NCBI RefSeq assembly: GCF_009729055.1
Contig: NZ_CP045484.1
Span: 930,001 to 994,000 of the forward strand
DNA: 64,000 bases
Reading direction: 5' to 3'
Source of the DNA: Sulfurisphaera ohwakuensis
Lineage (GTDB): Archaea; Thermoproteota; Thermoprotei_A; Sulfolobales; Sulfolobaceae
Shown: in pieces, positions 1 to 8,584 of the stretch
How positions within the stretch are numbered: the first letter of the stretch is position 1
Layout of the letters: each line of letters opens with the position of its first letter
Position numbers and translations under genes: made by a program
The notes under the pieces: model-generated
The model's input: the letters and a program-made list of their open reading frames with translations, nothing else
Database searches by the model: none
Told to the model about the DNA's origin: nothing

Positions 1-56
1 GGGATACGTGCACAATGATCAGAATAAACGAGTGCACGGGGATACGTGCACAATGA
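1..56. repeat. 18-bp direct repeat pair at window edge
   Basis: The sequence gggatacgtgcacaatga occurs at 1-18 and again at 39-56, with a GTGCAC palindrome in and between the copies. A related, diverged version (gggtatacgtgcatgat, followed by a similar ggtaat stretch) lies at about 2437-2470, on the other side of the thermopsin-like gene. The function is unknown. It could be the remains of a mobile-element end or a protein-binding site. The left context is cut by the window edge. Confidence 0.5.
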
Positions 57-115
57 GGTAATTTGAAATTTTTGTGCAATAATCTAATTAGAAAAATTTC
101 TATCAAAAGATAAAA

Positions 116-138
116 AAGCCTTGCCACCCTGAGCGAGG
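116..138 (-). other. Possible remnant of an IS200/IS605-type right end
   Basis: Read on the minus strand this stretch resembles the conserved end found after the tnpB pseudogene at 35.9 kb: both start CCTCGC, carry a GC-rich centre and end AGGCTT. No transposase gene adjoins it. The rest of 57-546 is AT-rich and shows no convincing gene; it must hold the promoter of the thermopsin-like gene. The resemblance is short, so this is a weak call. Confidence 0.3.
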
Positions 139-546
139 ATAATTTAAATATACCATTTTTCTAACGAGTAATTTAATGGTTAGGGGAAGGAAACTTAATC
201 AAAGTAACAGTTTTCTATAAAGATTAGGCTTACACATTCCCATCCTAGCCTTCTAAAATCGTCGTGTTAAAGCATTAAAATACTCTTCCGCCGGTTAAGA
301 AAAAAAAGGATAAAACCCAAATGAAAATGATGTGTTAGAAATTATTCACCAAAAGTTGTAGGAGAAGTTAAGGGAGGAATCCAATCTATTATAAAAGGTT
401 ACTGAGGATTGTCATAGGGATTACCCTCTTAGTATACAAGATTTGGTATAACAAACCAAGGATTAGTAGGTTCTCAGGCGTATATAAAGAAAGTCAGCTA
501 TTAGGGATAATAATGCTTTTTAATACCTAGCTATTATAACTCTACC

Positions 547-2349
547 ATGAGAAAATACTTAACGTTGGCTTTGATAACGGTTTTTTTAATCCCCCTAATC
601 TCGGCTTACGCCTTAATCTTACCTCAAGGTTATTTTTTATATATACCAATAAATGTGAACTCTCTATCAGCCTTAATATATGCAACAAAGAGTAATGTTA
701 CTGTTAGTGTTGCAGTGATGACGCTTTCTCAGTTTAATACTTTTAATGAGACGGGTGTATTGAAAGGTTTGGTGGTACAAAACAGTAGTTTAGTGGTTAA
801 CGGTGTTTTACTGAATCCAGGTGAATACTATCTTGTGGTCTACTCTCCTACACAAACAGCTAATATCACTTATTACTATAACCTAACACAAATTAAAGCT
901 GAGAACTCATCAATGTATGTTGAGGAGTTCATAACAATACCGGGAAATAGTTATTATAAATTGCCAATTCACCTATCAACACTAGGCTCACCTTCTCAAC
1001 TGTTACTAACAGGAGTATCAAACGAGACTGTAAAATATGAAGTTTATAATAATGAGTCACAATTAGTGTTTGAATCGTCTCAAGTAACCCTTACTTTTAA
1101 TTATACTTCGTTCACATGTTACTATAATGTAAGCCTACCTAAGGGAATGTATTATTTATATATAGTTAATCCTAGCACAACTCCGGCACTTGTAGCCTTC
1201 GAATACAGATTATATCCAATATACGTTAATCCGTATTTAAGGTCGACTTTATACAACACAACTGCCCTTCCATACGGAATAGCATCTTATGGCGTTACTG
1301 GTGATAAGACTTACTCTATAAATACTACTTCAGTTAGAGGTTTCTATAATATTTCGAGTATCCTAGCCTATAATGGTAGTCAGAGTATAGTACCACAATA
1401 TGGTGCTTCGCTTCAGCTAAATGCTATATTAGTTATTAATAATAAGGATAACACTTCGCAAATATTGTGGGCACAAAACGTGATAAGCTTCATTACTAAT
1501 GAATCAGCAATGAATTATTGTATAAATATATGGAATTTTACTTATCCTTCAGCCTCAGTCATAAATTCAAGCATAATAGGAAAAGGGAATGTATACAATT
1601 CCTCAAACCAATACTTCTACGCCTATGGTACACCATACACGGTCTATAATTTGCCTCTTTCTGGTTTCTTAGAGATTAACGAAACAGTTATGCCGGGTAA
1701 AGGAGTTGAAATTATCTTCTCTGAGACTGAAGTCGAAAATGGAACTTACACGTCTTCATCTGCAGTAATTGACGAAGTGCTTGTTAAAGATCCTAACGTC
1801 TCTTCAGCTTATTTCTTAGTTGATGGGTCTCAATATACTCCAGCTGGAGTAAAAAGCAGTTTTGGAGCATTTTATGATGCAGAACTTGTGTTTGGAGGAT
1901 TCGCAGATGGAGAAATAACTAATTTCAAGTCACTAATAGCTACCCTTTCCTTATGCTATTTTAACGGGACGGACTATGAAAAATTCCCTTCTTATTATAC
2001 TTTTGGAGCTGATACAGCAGAGGCTACTGGAAACCTTCATGTTACAATAACCAGTCAAGGAATTGCTGAAGTTACAGTTGGTACTCCAGATCTTGAATAT
2101 AGTGTAGTAAACTCAATATCCCCAGTAGTCATTCACTATCCTACGCAAACCGAAGTAAAGACGACCACTATAAATAAAACTACTACAACTACCATGAGCC
2201 AGAATACTACAACTACTGTAAGTCAAGCTGCTGGAATTAACACACAGAACTCTTCAAGAGGATCATCATCACTAGTAGATATTATAATTGGAGTACTGGT
2301 CATTGTACTGTTCCCTATAGTATACATAATAGTGAGAAGGAAAAAGTGA
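547..2349 (+). CDS. Thermopsin-family (peptidase A5) secreted, membrane-anchored acid protease
   Basis: Predicted extracellular protease of 600 residues. Residues 1-20 form a cleavable signal peptide. The body carries stretches typical of thermopsin-family peptidases: an LPYGIASYG segment near residue 240, an 'ILWAQNVISF' segment near 303, and 'AELVFGGFADGEI' near 445. Many N-x-S/T sequons suggest glycosylation. A Thr-rich linker (about 545-570) leads to one transmembrane helix (about 578-595) and a basic RRKK tail, so the enzyme is probably tethered outside the cell with its catalytic domain in the acidic medium. Family members act at high temperature and low pH. The family call rests on motif resemblance; the catalytic residues were not verified. 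The gene stands alone between long non-coding stretches. Confidence 0.75.
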   Translation: MRKYLTLALITVFLIPLISAYALILPQGYFLYIPINVNSLSALIYATKSNVTVSVAVMTLSQFNTFNETGVLKGLVVQNSSLVVNGVLLNPGEYYLVVYSPTQTANITYYYNLTQIKAENSSMYVEEFITIPGNSYYKLPIHLSTLGSPSQLLLTGVSNETVKYEVYNNESQLVFESSQVTLTFNYTSFTCYYNVSLPKGMYYLYIVNPSTTPALVAFEYRLYPIYVNPYLRSTLYNTTALPYGIASYGVTGDKTYSINTTSVRGFYNISSILAYNGSQSIVPQYGASLQLNAILVINNKDNTSQILWAQNVISFITNESAMNYCINIWNFTYPSASVINSSIIGKGNVYNSSNQYFYAYGTPYTVYNLPLSGFLEINETVMPGKGVEIIFSETEVENGTYTSSSAVIDEVLVKDPNVSSAYFLVDGSQYTPAGVKSSFGAFYDAELVFGGFADGEITNFKSLIATLSLCYFNGTDYEKFPSYYTFGADTAEATGNLHVTITSQGIAEVTVGTPDLEYSVVNSISPVVIHYPTQTEVKTTTINKTTTTTMSQNTTTTVSQAAGINTQNSSRGSSSLVDIIIGVLVIVLFPIVYIIVRRKK

Positions 2350-2436
2350 AGAGTAGTTAAATGGAAAATAAAGAATTTTTAAGATTTTATTTTAGTGCTT
2401 TATTGGATCTTTCAATTTTCTTCTCAGATAGTGCAA

Positions 2437-2476
2437 GGGTATACGTGCATGATAGGGTAATCCGAAATTCTAATTA
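2437..2476. repeat. Diverged copy of the repeat at 1-80
   Basis: The stretch gggtatacgtgcatgat, followed by agggtaatccgaaattct, parallels positions 39-75 (gatacgtgcacaatgag, then gtaatttgaaattttt). The two copies flank the thermopsin-like gene. The rest of 2350-3045 is very AT-rich and shows no gene I can support. Confidence 0.4.
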
Positions 2477-3045
2477 CTAAGATATTTAGGAAGATTTTCT
2501 ATTATACTTTCCGATACTTTAAACAATAAGATCTTCTCTCTCAGAAGGAGTTTTGTATAATGTAGAGGATTTTGTTCACCTTTAAACTATGTAATTGTTG
2601 ACATGAGGCAAAAGAATAAAATGCCCTATCATTTAAGTTCATAGAGGTTTACAGTTCTTTTGCGAATTCGCTTTATTTTCTCATTTCGAGATTGAATAAT
2701 TGATTGTACATTGATAATTGGAGAGACCAAGGAGTTTATACCACAGACTTAATGGGGATAATGACATCTCATCAATTATTTCTTCATACAATTATACTAA
2801 GCAAGAGAATATTACAATTCATAATAAAACGTTGAAACGCACATCTATTAACATAAATGATTTTAATCAAAGTATAATAATTTAAAGATATATTTCTTCA
2901 TAATAAAAATTAATAATATTTATTTAATAGTTAATAAATATTTTTATTTTAATTTTTATTCCTATTACTAAATTCCTTTTCTTGTAAGTGAAATTATTTT
3001 CCATGTATGTCTTTAGTATAAAACTAGATTTTTTATCGATTCATA

Positions 3046-3234
3046 TCTAATTAGCATTTATTGGAAAATCGTTGCACAAGATAGTTCTTACAAAGAATTT
3101 TCTAATACTTATATCTAATTTTAGTAAATAGGATAAGTTATATCGTTTTTATAGTAACAGTATTCATTACTTAAGCTGATGATTTAAAAATTATCTTATC
3201 GTTAGGATTTTACGTAAACTGCTATTTGAATTAG
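3046..3234 (+). repeat. Dispersed repeat, copy A (partner at 19537-19725)
   Basis: About 185 bases align with 19537-19725 at roughly 85 percent identity by eye, including an identical core around aataggataagttatatcg. In the partner copy the reading frame is open and would encode a hydrophobic peptide; here the frame is broken. It ends about 25 bases before the decayed MFS gene. It may be a fragment of a membrane-protein gene or a non-autonomous element. Confidence 0.6.
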
Positions 3235-3260
3235 GAAATGCGGTTTGGAAAGAAGTAATA

Positions 3261-3705
3261 TTACACAAGAGGCGAGAATATGACCGGTAGCCCGGCAATT
3301 GTCATGAACCAACCTACGTTAGTAACCTGTTTATTTTCTTCATCCTTCATTATTAAATACTGTCTAGAAACGTTTGAAAGAGGATAACCTATTCCCAAAT
3401 CTATTATGAATCCAGAAGGTACAAGGATTGGAGAGAAGGTGATATCATGAGAATTGAAATGGATCTGATCATTCCTCCTATTATAATCCCCTTTTTCGAA
3501 CCCAATCTTAAGAACTAATCTTCCAGCAAAAACGGAAAGAATTGAGGATAATACAGTAGAGGCCCCATAAAATATACCTATAGTGACTATAGAGTATCCA
3601 ATTTGTTTAAATATAATTTGTAAAAAAGAACATCCATGAAGCAGAGAAGAAAGTTGGTATAGCTGAAGTTAAGCCTAAAATTAGCGTATTCCTTGAAGGT
3701 AACAT
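3261..3705 (-). pseudogene. Decayed MFS transporter gene (N-terminal part, several frameshifts)
   Basis: On the minus strand, successive frames give MFS-like text: a start at 3705 (MLPSRNTLILGLTSAIPTFF), then after a shift a stretch with GIFYGASTVLSSILSVFAGR, then IIIGGMIRSISILMISPSLQ in another frame, then NVGWFMTIAGLPVIFSPLV. The helix, GR-loop and helix order matches the first half of sugar/drug-type MFS permeases of Sulfolobales. At least three frame changes and a stop at 3261 show it is dead. The stretch 3706-4030 has no gene that I can recognise. Confidence 0.6.
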
Positions 3706-4030
3706 AATAAAAAGTAATTATGCAAATTATTAAGCCTTCACGGTATAAGAATAATGAAATGAGGACGAAGTATAGTGTTTTTCATAGTAAATGCGAAGGA
3801 TAAATAACGTTTATCAGTACAAAGCATATCTTGTCGCCTCTATTGTTTAGCCCACTTTTAACGTCTTAAGATAAAACTTGTTCCTTACAACTACTATAAA
3901 AAAGATTATAATTCTACTATTCCTAATTTACAATTTACCATCGGTTAATATATAGACTATTTTACGTATTTGAAGGCTTAAAGAGTTCTATGTATATATT
4001 GTGATTTAAATCTATCTCTGAAGAAAGTAA

Positions 4031-4375
4031 TTAAATACTTTTTGTAGCAACAACAGCAGTTCCATATGCTATTATCTCATCCATATTTTGAGCCAATTCA
4101 TTAGAATCGAACCTAACGTTAATTACAGCGTTTGCTCCTAGTGCTTTAGCTCTTTCAATCATTCTTTCTAAAGCTTGCATTCTTGCTTGTTCAGCCATCT
4201 CCACATACTCTTTAATCTCTCCTCCAATTAAACTTCTAAAAGAAGCTGCTATATTACCTCCTAGCCCTCTAGATCTCACTGTTATTCCAATTACAACTCC
4301 TTTAACTTCAACTATCTTATACCCTGGTAATTCTTGAGCAGTAGTAATCAGAATATCGCTTTCTCTAAAGCTCAT
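4031..4375 (-). CDS. YbjQ/UPF0145-family protein
   Basis: A 114-residue protein of the YbjQ/UPF0145 (DUF74, putative heavy-metal-binding) family. The full-length family pattern is visible: an N-terminal 'ITTAQELPGYKIVEVKGVVIG' strand-turn-strand, 'ARMQALERMIERAKALGANAVINVRF' as the central helix, and a C-terminal 'EIIAYGTAVVA' strand. Family members form pentameric rings; no biochemical role is established. It stands alone. The call is confident, the function is not known. Confidence 0.85.
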   Translation of the reverse strand: MSFRESDILITTAQELPGYKIVEVKGVVIGITVRSRGLGGNIAASFRSLIGGEIKEYVEMAEQARMQALERMIERAKALGANAVINVRFDSNELAQNMDEIIAYGTAVVATKSI

Positions 4376-4639
4376 GAATATTATAAATATCTATATGAAT
4401 TTAAAGTTTACTAAGATAGAAGATTAATATGTATATGTTAAATAGATTTCCAATTCTATGATTACTTGATTATATTGGTTTAATTTTCTATTAAATTATA
4501 TTTTATAGAAAGAGATTGGTTTATTTTCTAAAAAACTTTATATTTTAAAAGCAATAATGATCAAGCTAGATTCCATTTAAATAAACATTAATTTTCCTAT
4601 TCTATTACTGGAATTCTCTCAAGAACTAGTTTTGCGGGT

Positions 4640-4876
4640 TCACAAAACTGTGGGTATCTTTGCCTTATCCTTCGCAAAATCCACAAATTCATCTACAGCC
4701 ATTCCTGCTAACTGTGAAGCACCCCTATAATCACCTGTTTCCACATAATATTCTAGTGCTATTCTTATTTTTGTTGGTTGTGATTTTATGAAATCCCAGT
4801 CAGCATATTTCCTCCTAATCTCCCTAGCCTCCTTAAACCTCTCAATCCACTCCTTCAACGCTTTCTCATCAATCAT
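4640..4876 (-). CDS. Second VapB-like antitoxin, without its own toxin
   Basis: A 78-residue paralog of the antitoxin at 5391-5621. The first half of the protein is almost identical (residues 1-43) because the DNA is an exact repeat, whereas the C-terminal toxin-binding half differs (ASQLAGMAVDEFVDF...KIPTVL against ASRLAGMTMEDFNEL...RIPSV). No toxin gene follows. After the stop, another frame reads EPAKLVLERIPVIE and then a stop, which could be the tail of a further antitoxin lost by frameshift. It lies 5 bases after the PIN toxin gene, so it may be cotranscribed as a third gene and give immunity to related toxins. Confidence 0.7.
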   Translation of the reverse strand: MIDEKALKEWIERFKEAREIRRKYADWDFIKSQPTKIRIALEYYVETGDYRGASQLAGMAVDEFVDFAKDKAKIPTVL

Positions 4877-4913
4877 ACATTCTAAATTAAACCATAACCA
4901 CTTAAATCTTTAG
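4749..4913. repeat. 165-bp exact direct repeat, copy 1
   Basis: Identical to 5494-5658. It covers the first 43 codons of the antitoxin gene (minus strand) plus 37 bases upstream of the start codon, including the presumed promoter and start region. Identity across promoter and coding DNA, with abrupt divergence in the C-terminal half, points to recent duplication or gene conversion. Confidence 0.9.
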
Positions 4914-5394
4914 ATGAAAATCTGTGCCCAGTTTGTTTACTGTACTCCTCGATCTCATATTTTATATCCGTAATTAAACCTTTATTGCGAAGTTGAATTA
5001 GAACTTCTAATGCCCTCATTACTTTAACGTCTCCATACTCTTTATAGTAATTTACTAAAGCAACAGCACCACCGTTTTCTGTAAGCACTGTATAACCTTC
5101 TACCTTACCTATTACCACACAATAAGCTTCGGGATAATCAACTGCTCTTATCGGAAGTCTTCTAGTCTCATAAACTAACCTTAAAGCTTCTTCCCTTATT
5201 TGTGGTAACTCGGGATATATTGCAAGATTATTATTTTCTAAACCTTGAGCTATCCATAAGAGGGTTCTTTCATTCCTTACTTCATTAAACACCGAGTCCG
5301 GTAGATATATGAGGTCAAAAAGTTTGAAAATTAGATCGCGTTTCGAATATCTAACCCAATCTATTAAAAATGAAGTATCTGCAACTGCAATCAT
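4882..5394 (-). CDS. PIN-domain ribonuclease, VapC-like toxin
   Basis: A 170-residue PIN-domain protein. The N terminus IAVADTSFLIDWV gives the first metal-binding Asp, 'DSVFNEVRNE' the Glu-containing second motif, and 'VDYPEAYCV' with 'VLTENGGA' the later acidic positions, so the Mg-dependent RNase site looks intact. Its start overlaps the end of the antitoxin gene at 5391-5621 by 4 bases (ATGA), the standard antitoxin-first layout. It is slightly longer than most VapC proteins because of a C-terminal extension of about 30 residues. Expected role: an RNA-cleaving toxin held in check by the upstream antitoxin. Confidence 0.8.
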   Translation of the reverse strand: MIAVADTSFLIDWVRYSKRDLIFKLFDLIYLPDSVFNEVRNERTLLWIAQGLENNNLAIYPELPQIREEALRLVYETRRLPIRAVDYPEAYCVVIGKVEGYTVLTENGGAVALVNYYKEYGDVKVMRALEVLIQLRNKGLITDIKYEIEEYSKQTGHRFSSKDLSGYGLI

Positions 5395-5621
5395 ACACTG
5401 GGTATCCTCGCTTTTATTCTAAGTTCATTAAAGTCCTCCATTGTCATACCGGCTAGTCTTGATGCATTATATAAGTCTCCCGTCTCTATATAGTATTCTA
5501 GTGCTATTCTTATTTTTGTTGGTTGTGATTTTATGAAATCCCAGTCAGCATATTTCCTCCTAATCTCCCTAGCCTCCTTAAACCTCTCAATCCACTCCTT
5601 CAACGCTTTCTCATCAATCAT
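5391..5621 (-). CDS. VapB-like antitoxin (UPF0175-like tail)
   Basis: A 76-residue protein directly upstream of the PIN toxin and translationally coupled to it. The N-terminal half is a charged helical segment (WIERFKEAREIRRKYADWDF). The C-terminal half, 'YNASRLAGMTMEDFNELRIKARIPSV', matches the toxin-binding tail of UPF0175-type and related archaeal antitoxins. It lacks an obvious ribbon-helix-helix motif. Its first 43 codons and upstream region are copied at 4749-4913. Confidence 0.75.
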   Translation of the reverse strand: MIDEKALKEWIERFKEAREIRRKYADWDFIKSQPTKIRIALEYYIETGDLYNASRLAGMTMEDFNELRIKARIPSV

Positions 5622-5658
5622 ACATTCTAAATTAAACCATAACCACTTAAATCTTTAG
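5494..5658. repeat. 165-bp exact direct repeat, copy 2
   Basis: Identical partner of 4749-4913, offset by 745 bases. It contains the N-terminal coding part and upstream region of the antitoxin at 5391-5621. Confidence 0.9.
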
Positions 5659-5682
5659 TGATAAGTTTTTCTTCAGTGCTTA

Positions 5683-5811
5683 ATGCAGAATGAAAATAAA
5701 TTAAGGAAAGCTTGTTTAGGGCAATTTCTATATATACTTCCGTATATTGCTGATAGCCATTATAAAAATTCATCTAACATTATAAGCTTGCAACCATCAG
5801 ATCCTAACTAA
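5683..5811 (+). CDS. Possible 42-residue ORF or gene fragment
   Basis: An ATG-initiated frame reading MQNENKLRKACLGQFLYILP and ending SLQPSDPN. The composition looks coding-like, but no family is recognised and no clear promoter or ribosome-binding site is seen. It is the only candidate in the 386-base gap 5622-6007; the remainder is AT-rich and featureless. Confidence 0.25.
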   Translation: MQNENKLRKACLGQFLYILPYIADSHYKNSSNIISLQPSDPN

Positions 5812-6007
5812 TTGATAATACTGGTGCTCCTTAATAATCTATTTCATATTATAATAATTTTCATCATAGAATTTTAATAAATTATTCTCAAAAAGATATT
5901 GGATCTGCACCAAATAGAAAGGAGATTATCCATAAAACTGATCTTAAATGATATTGCAGCACTCTAAAAATAGAAAATCTTATCTTTTAAGGGTTGAGAA
6001 AATCTGC

Positions 6008-6268
6008 TTATGTTTGCTTTTCTTTATATATCTTCACTATATTTTGTAGAATTTCATCAATATTATTCACATTAGCATACTTTTTCTTAATATCTTCGAG
6101 TTGCATTTTATGTTCCGTAAAGTGTTTAATTAATACGTCATTAACTATTTCAGAGAGAGTAGAGATCTCAAGATTATACTTATTTTTTAGCTCGTCAATA
6201 ACTTCATCTACTGTACATGTCTTTTTAGAGTTTAAGGATATTTTACCAGATTTAAAATTCCAGCTCAT
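6008..6268 (-). CDS. Small charged helical protein of unknown function
   Basis: An 86-residue, mostly helical, Lys/Glu-rich protein (VDEVIDELKNKYNLEISTLSE, then a long helix ending IYKEKQT). No cysteine, signal peptide or membrane segment is present. The size and the TVDEVIDEL segment recall small regulators or antitoxins, but no specific motif supports this. It is divergent from the zinc-ribbon gene at 6349, with an 80-base intergenic region that must hold both promoters. The opposite-strand ORF over the same bases looks like a shadow. Confidence 0.5.
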   Translation of the reverse strand: MSWNFKSGKISLNSKKTCTVDEVIDELKNKYNLEISTLSEIVNDVLIKHFTEHKMQLEDIKKKYANVNNIDEILQNIVKIYKEKQT

Positions 6269-6348
6269 ATGAATAACTGACCGAGAAAGTAAATAAACTA
6301 TAGCTTATTAAGCTAAAAATATAAGCTAGAAAAATCATATTATAACCA

Positions 6349-7296
6349 ATGGCTTACAATCCTTATGGAGGATACCCACCACCACAACAGCCACCAGGCG
6401 GTTATCCACCACCCTACGGACAATCGCCCTACGGACAGCCGTCATCAATATTTATGTGCGAACAAAATATGGGATTAGGTGGACAACAACAAATGGTACC
6501 ATTACAATACCCAGTAAATTTACAATATGTTGTCCAACAAGTCCAAATGTACTTAATGGGTCAAGGTTTTAACGTTTTTCCCTTCGTAGGTCAAAATATG
6601 GCTGTTATACAAGCGCAACATAATAGTTTACTAGGAATGTTAACTGATAAAAACGTGAGCTACACAATAAGAATTTGCCAAGGCAATATGGGTGGACAAT
6701 GGGTTGCTGTAGTCGAAACTGGAATAACTAATTTAATGCAAGATTTACTAACTTTAGCTGGTGTTGGTGGCGGAACTTTTCTTTTAGGTGATGAGGTTCT
6801 TCATAATAAACTGGTAGAACTATTGGGTGGCGGTCTTACGGCATATGATGCTTACAATCTTTATAAAGACTATGCTAATGAGCAACAATTAATTAATACC
6901 GTAATGATGGCTCTAATGAGTGCACCACCACTTTATCAATCTGGTATGTATCCACAACAACCAGGAATGTACCCGCAAGGTGGAATGTATCAGCAACCAG
7001 GAATGTATCCACAACCTGGATACCAGCCTAATCCTTATGTGCAACCTACTAATCCTGCATACCCAGCTCAACAGCCTCAACAACAAAAACCAGTTGTACC
7101 TCAGCCACAACAACAAGTAAAAAAGATAAAATGTTGGAAATGCGGTGAAGAAGTTGATGCTGATGCAAAATTCTGTCCTTATTGTGGTGCATCATTAACT
7201 CCAGTAAAATGTCCTAAATGCGGTTATGTAAATCAGGCTGGAGCAAAGTTCTGTTCCAACTGTGGTTACCAACTTACGCAGACACAGACACAGTAA
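6349..7296 (+). CDS. Pro/Gln/Gly/Tyr-rich protein with tandem C-terminal zinc ribbons
   Basis: A 315-residue protein in three parts. Residues 1-30 are a low-complexity Pro/Gly/Tyr/Gln segment (repeats of PPPQQPPGGYPPP type). About 40-190 is a folded domain with a glycine-rich patch (LAGVGGGTFLLGDE) that I do not recognise. About 200-260 is a second Q/P/G/Y repeat region (GMYPQ and GMYQQPG units). The end carries two C4 zinc ribbons: CWKCG...FCPYCG and CPKCG...FCSNCG. The repeats resemble prion-like or adhesive linkers; the ribbons suggest nucleic-acid or protein binding. Role unknown; no signal peptide, so probably cytoplasmic. Confidence 0.8.
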   Translation: MAYNPYGGYPPPQQPPGGYPPPYGQSPYGQPSSIFMCEQNMGLGGQQQMVPLQYPVNLQYVVQQVQMYLMGQGFNVFPFVGQNMAVIQAQHNSLLGMLTDKNVSYTIRICQGNMGGQWVAVVETGITNLMQDLLTLAGVGGGTFLLGDEVLHNKLVELLGGGLTAYDAYNLYKDYANEQQLINTVMMALMSAPPLYQSGMYPQQPGMYPQGGMYQQPGMYPQPGYQPNPYVQPTNPAYPAQQPQQQKPVVPQPQQQVKKIKCWKCGEEVDADAKFCPYCGASLTPVKCPKCGYVNQAGAKFCSNCGYQLTQTQTQ

Positions 7297-7297
7297 G

Positions 7298-7753
7298 TTA
7301 TGCATATATCTGCTTTAGATAGTTAAGGTATTCATTTGTGAAATTTCCAGTTATATGATAGTGCCTAACTACCATAGTATTTATACTACTTATTATATTT
7401 ACAGTAATTAAAACAGTCATGTTTACCCAACTTTGATTAACTATTTGATCAGCAACAGAATTTGGTATATTAACATTTATCTTTTCAGAGGCAGAAGTTG
7501 TGTAAATACAGTAGGACTTAGAAATGTTATACACTTTACCCATAACTTCAATATCAGTAACGTTTACCACGTAGTAACAATCGAAGGGTTTTTTAACATC
7601 AATATTTAACGTAAAGCAAACAAGATCATAAAAATATCTCGAATTCTCAATACTTATTTTTATACTAACGAAGTAAGGATAAAAATAACTCGCAGCGATA
7701 AGTGAGAGTAATATAAGGATCAGAATTGCTGGAACAATAAGAAGTTTATCCAT
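7298..7753 (-). CDS. Membrane-anchored extracellular small protein, unknown
   Basis: A 151-residue protein with an N-terminal hydrophobic helix (residues 5-25, LLIVPAILILILLSLIAASY) and a beta-rich outside domain. That domain holds two cysteines (VCFTLNIDV and FDCYYVV), a third in SYCIYTT, and several N-x-S/T sites. It ends one base after the zinc-ribbon gene, facing it. The 230 bases upstream (7754-7983) show no gene. Confidence 0.6.
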   Translation of the reverse strand: MDKLLIVPAILILILLSLIAASYFYPYFVSIKISIENSRYFYDLVCFTLNIDVKKPFDCYYVVNVTDIEVMGKVYNISKSYCIYTTSASEKINVNIPNSVADQIVNQSWVNMTVLITVNIISSINTMVVRHYHITGNFTNEYLNYLKQIYA

Positions 7754-7983
7754 AAGATAGATGAAGAGAGAGCATTAATAAAACTCATCAGAAGTTTATA
7801 ACGATTCTATTTTATCAGATAAGTATTCACGCGGGCATAATTTACTTTGAATCAATCGGTTTGTATCTCTTTAGAGATCATACACAGCCACTTATTGGAG
7901 CGAGTTGAGAAGAACAACATATACATAATGATGAGAAGTGGTGATTAAAATAATAGTTAAAAATTATACAAAAGTACTATAAA

Positions 7984-8325
7984 CTAGGACTTTATAACAT
8001 GCTTTTCTTCATTTAAAACCTCACAACCCAATATTGACTCACTATAATCCTTTATAATCCTCATAGCCACTTTTATCAACTCTGCAACATTGTCACTTGC
8101 GATAGAATACAAAGAATACTTTCCGTCTTTTCTCACCTTAACAATCCCACAGTTCCTTAAACAAGATAAATGGTGAGAAATTAGAGACTGAGACTTTTTC
8201 AGATCCTTACTGATCTCATCTACAGTTAACTCTCCTTTTTCTAGAAGTAAAAGTGTTATACTTAATCTAGTCCTATCTGACAAAGCAGAGAATAATCTTT
8301 CCAATTCAGTTAGTAAAGGCTCCAC
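7984..8325 (-). CDS. merR: ArsR-family repressor of the mercury operon (MerR of Sulfolobales)
   Basis: A 113-residue ArsR/SmtB-type winged-helix protein: 'FSALSDRTRLSITLLLLEKGELTVDEISKDL' leads into the recognition helix 'SQSLISHHLSCLRNCGIVKVRKDGKYSLYSI'. Cysteines in CLRNCG (about 60-64) and GCEVL near the C terminus (about 102) could bind Hg(II). It is divergent from merH and merA, and a perfect inverted repeat lies between them. In Saccharolobus solfataricus the equivalent protein controls merHA, which fits this layout. Despite the name it is unrelated to bacterial MerR. Confidence 0.85.
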   Translation of the reverse strand: MEPLLTELERLFSALSDRTRLSITLLLLEKGELTVDEISKDLKKSQSLISHHLSCLRNCGIVKVRKDGKYSLYSIASDNVAELIKVAMRIIKDYSESILGCEVLNEEKHVIKS

Positions 8326-8360
8326 AAGTATAATCTTAATTAGAACTTAAAAAATATTTG

Positions 8361-8378
8361 TATGAACAAATGTTCATA
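8361..8378. promoter_or_regulatory. mer operator palindrome and promoter
   Basis: A perfect inverted repeat TATGAAC-AAAT-GTTCATA lies in the merR-merH intergenic region. It resembles ArsR/SmtB operators. A TATA-like stretch (cttaaatatttttaa, about 8385-8400) follows about 25 bases before merH, so a bound repressor would sit over the BRE/TATA region and block it. Confidence 0.75.
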
Positions 8379-8422
8379 TGATAAACTTAAATATTTTTAA
8401 ACAAAGAGTATTATGACCAAGA

Positions 8423-8578
8423 ATGAAATTCAGAATAAATACCTCAGAACTAAAATGCGAAAATTGCGGCGTAGAACTAACTGAAGACAATATTTATGTT
8501 AGAGTAATAAATGGAAAAGAACATTATTTCTGCTGTTCGCATTGTGCTGATAAATATGAACAGAGGATTAAAATGTGA
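8423..8578 (+). CDS. merH: MerH, TRASH-domain metallochaperone of the mercury operon
   Basis: A 51-residue protein too short for ordinary ORF cut-offs: MKFRINTSELKCENCGVELT, then a C-terminal YFCCSHCADKYEQ. The CxxC (12, 15) and CCxxC (37, 38, 41) cysteines form a TRASH metal-binding domain. Known merH genes of Sulfolobales sit in this same place, 6 bases before merA, and are thought to traffic Hg(II) to the regulator or reductase. The ATG at 8413 is in another frame and was rejected. Confidence 0.85.
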   Translation: MKFRINTSELKCENCGVELTEDNIYVRVINGKEHYFCCSHCADKYEQRIKM

Positions 8579-8584
8579 CTAAAA

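Noticed and set aside
5994-6272. Plus-strand ORF opposite the small helical protein
   Set aside because: Rich in Cys, Phe and Ser runs as expected for the complement of a Lys/Glu-rich helix gene; the minus-strand frame is the credible one.
7925-7985. Possible C/D-box guide RNA (ATGATGA at about 7929)
   Set aside because: A C-box-like sequence is present but no matching D box (CTGA) at suitable distance was found.
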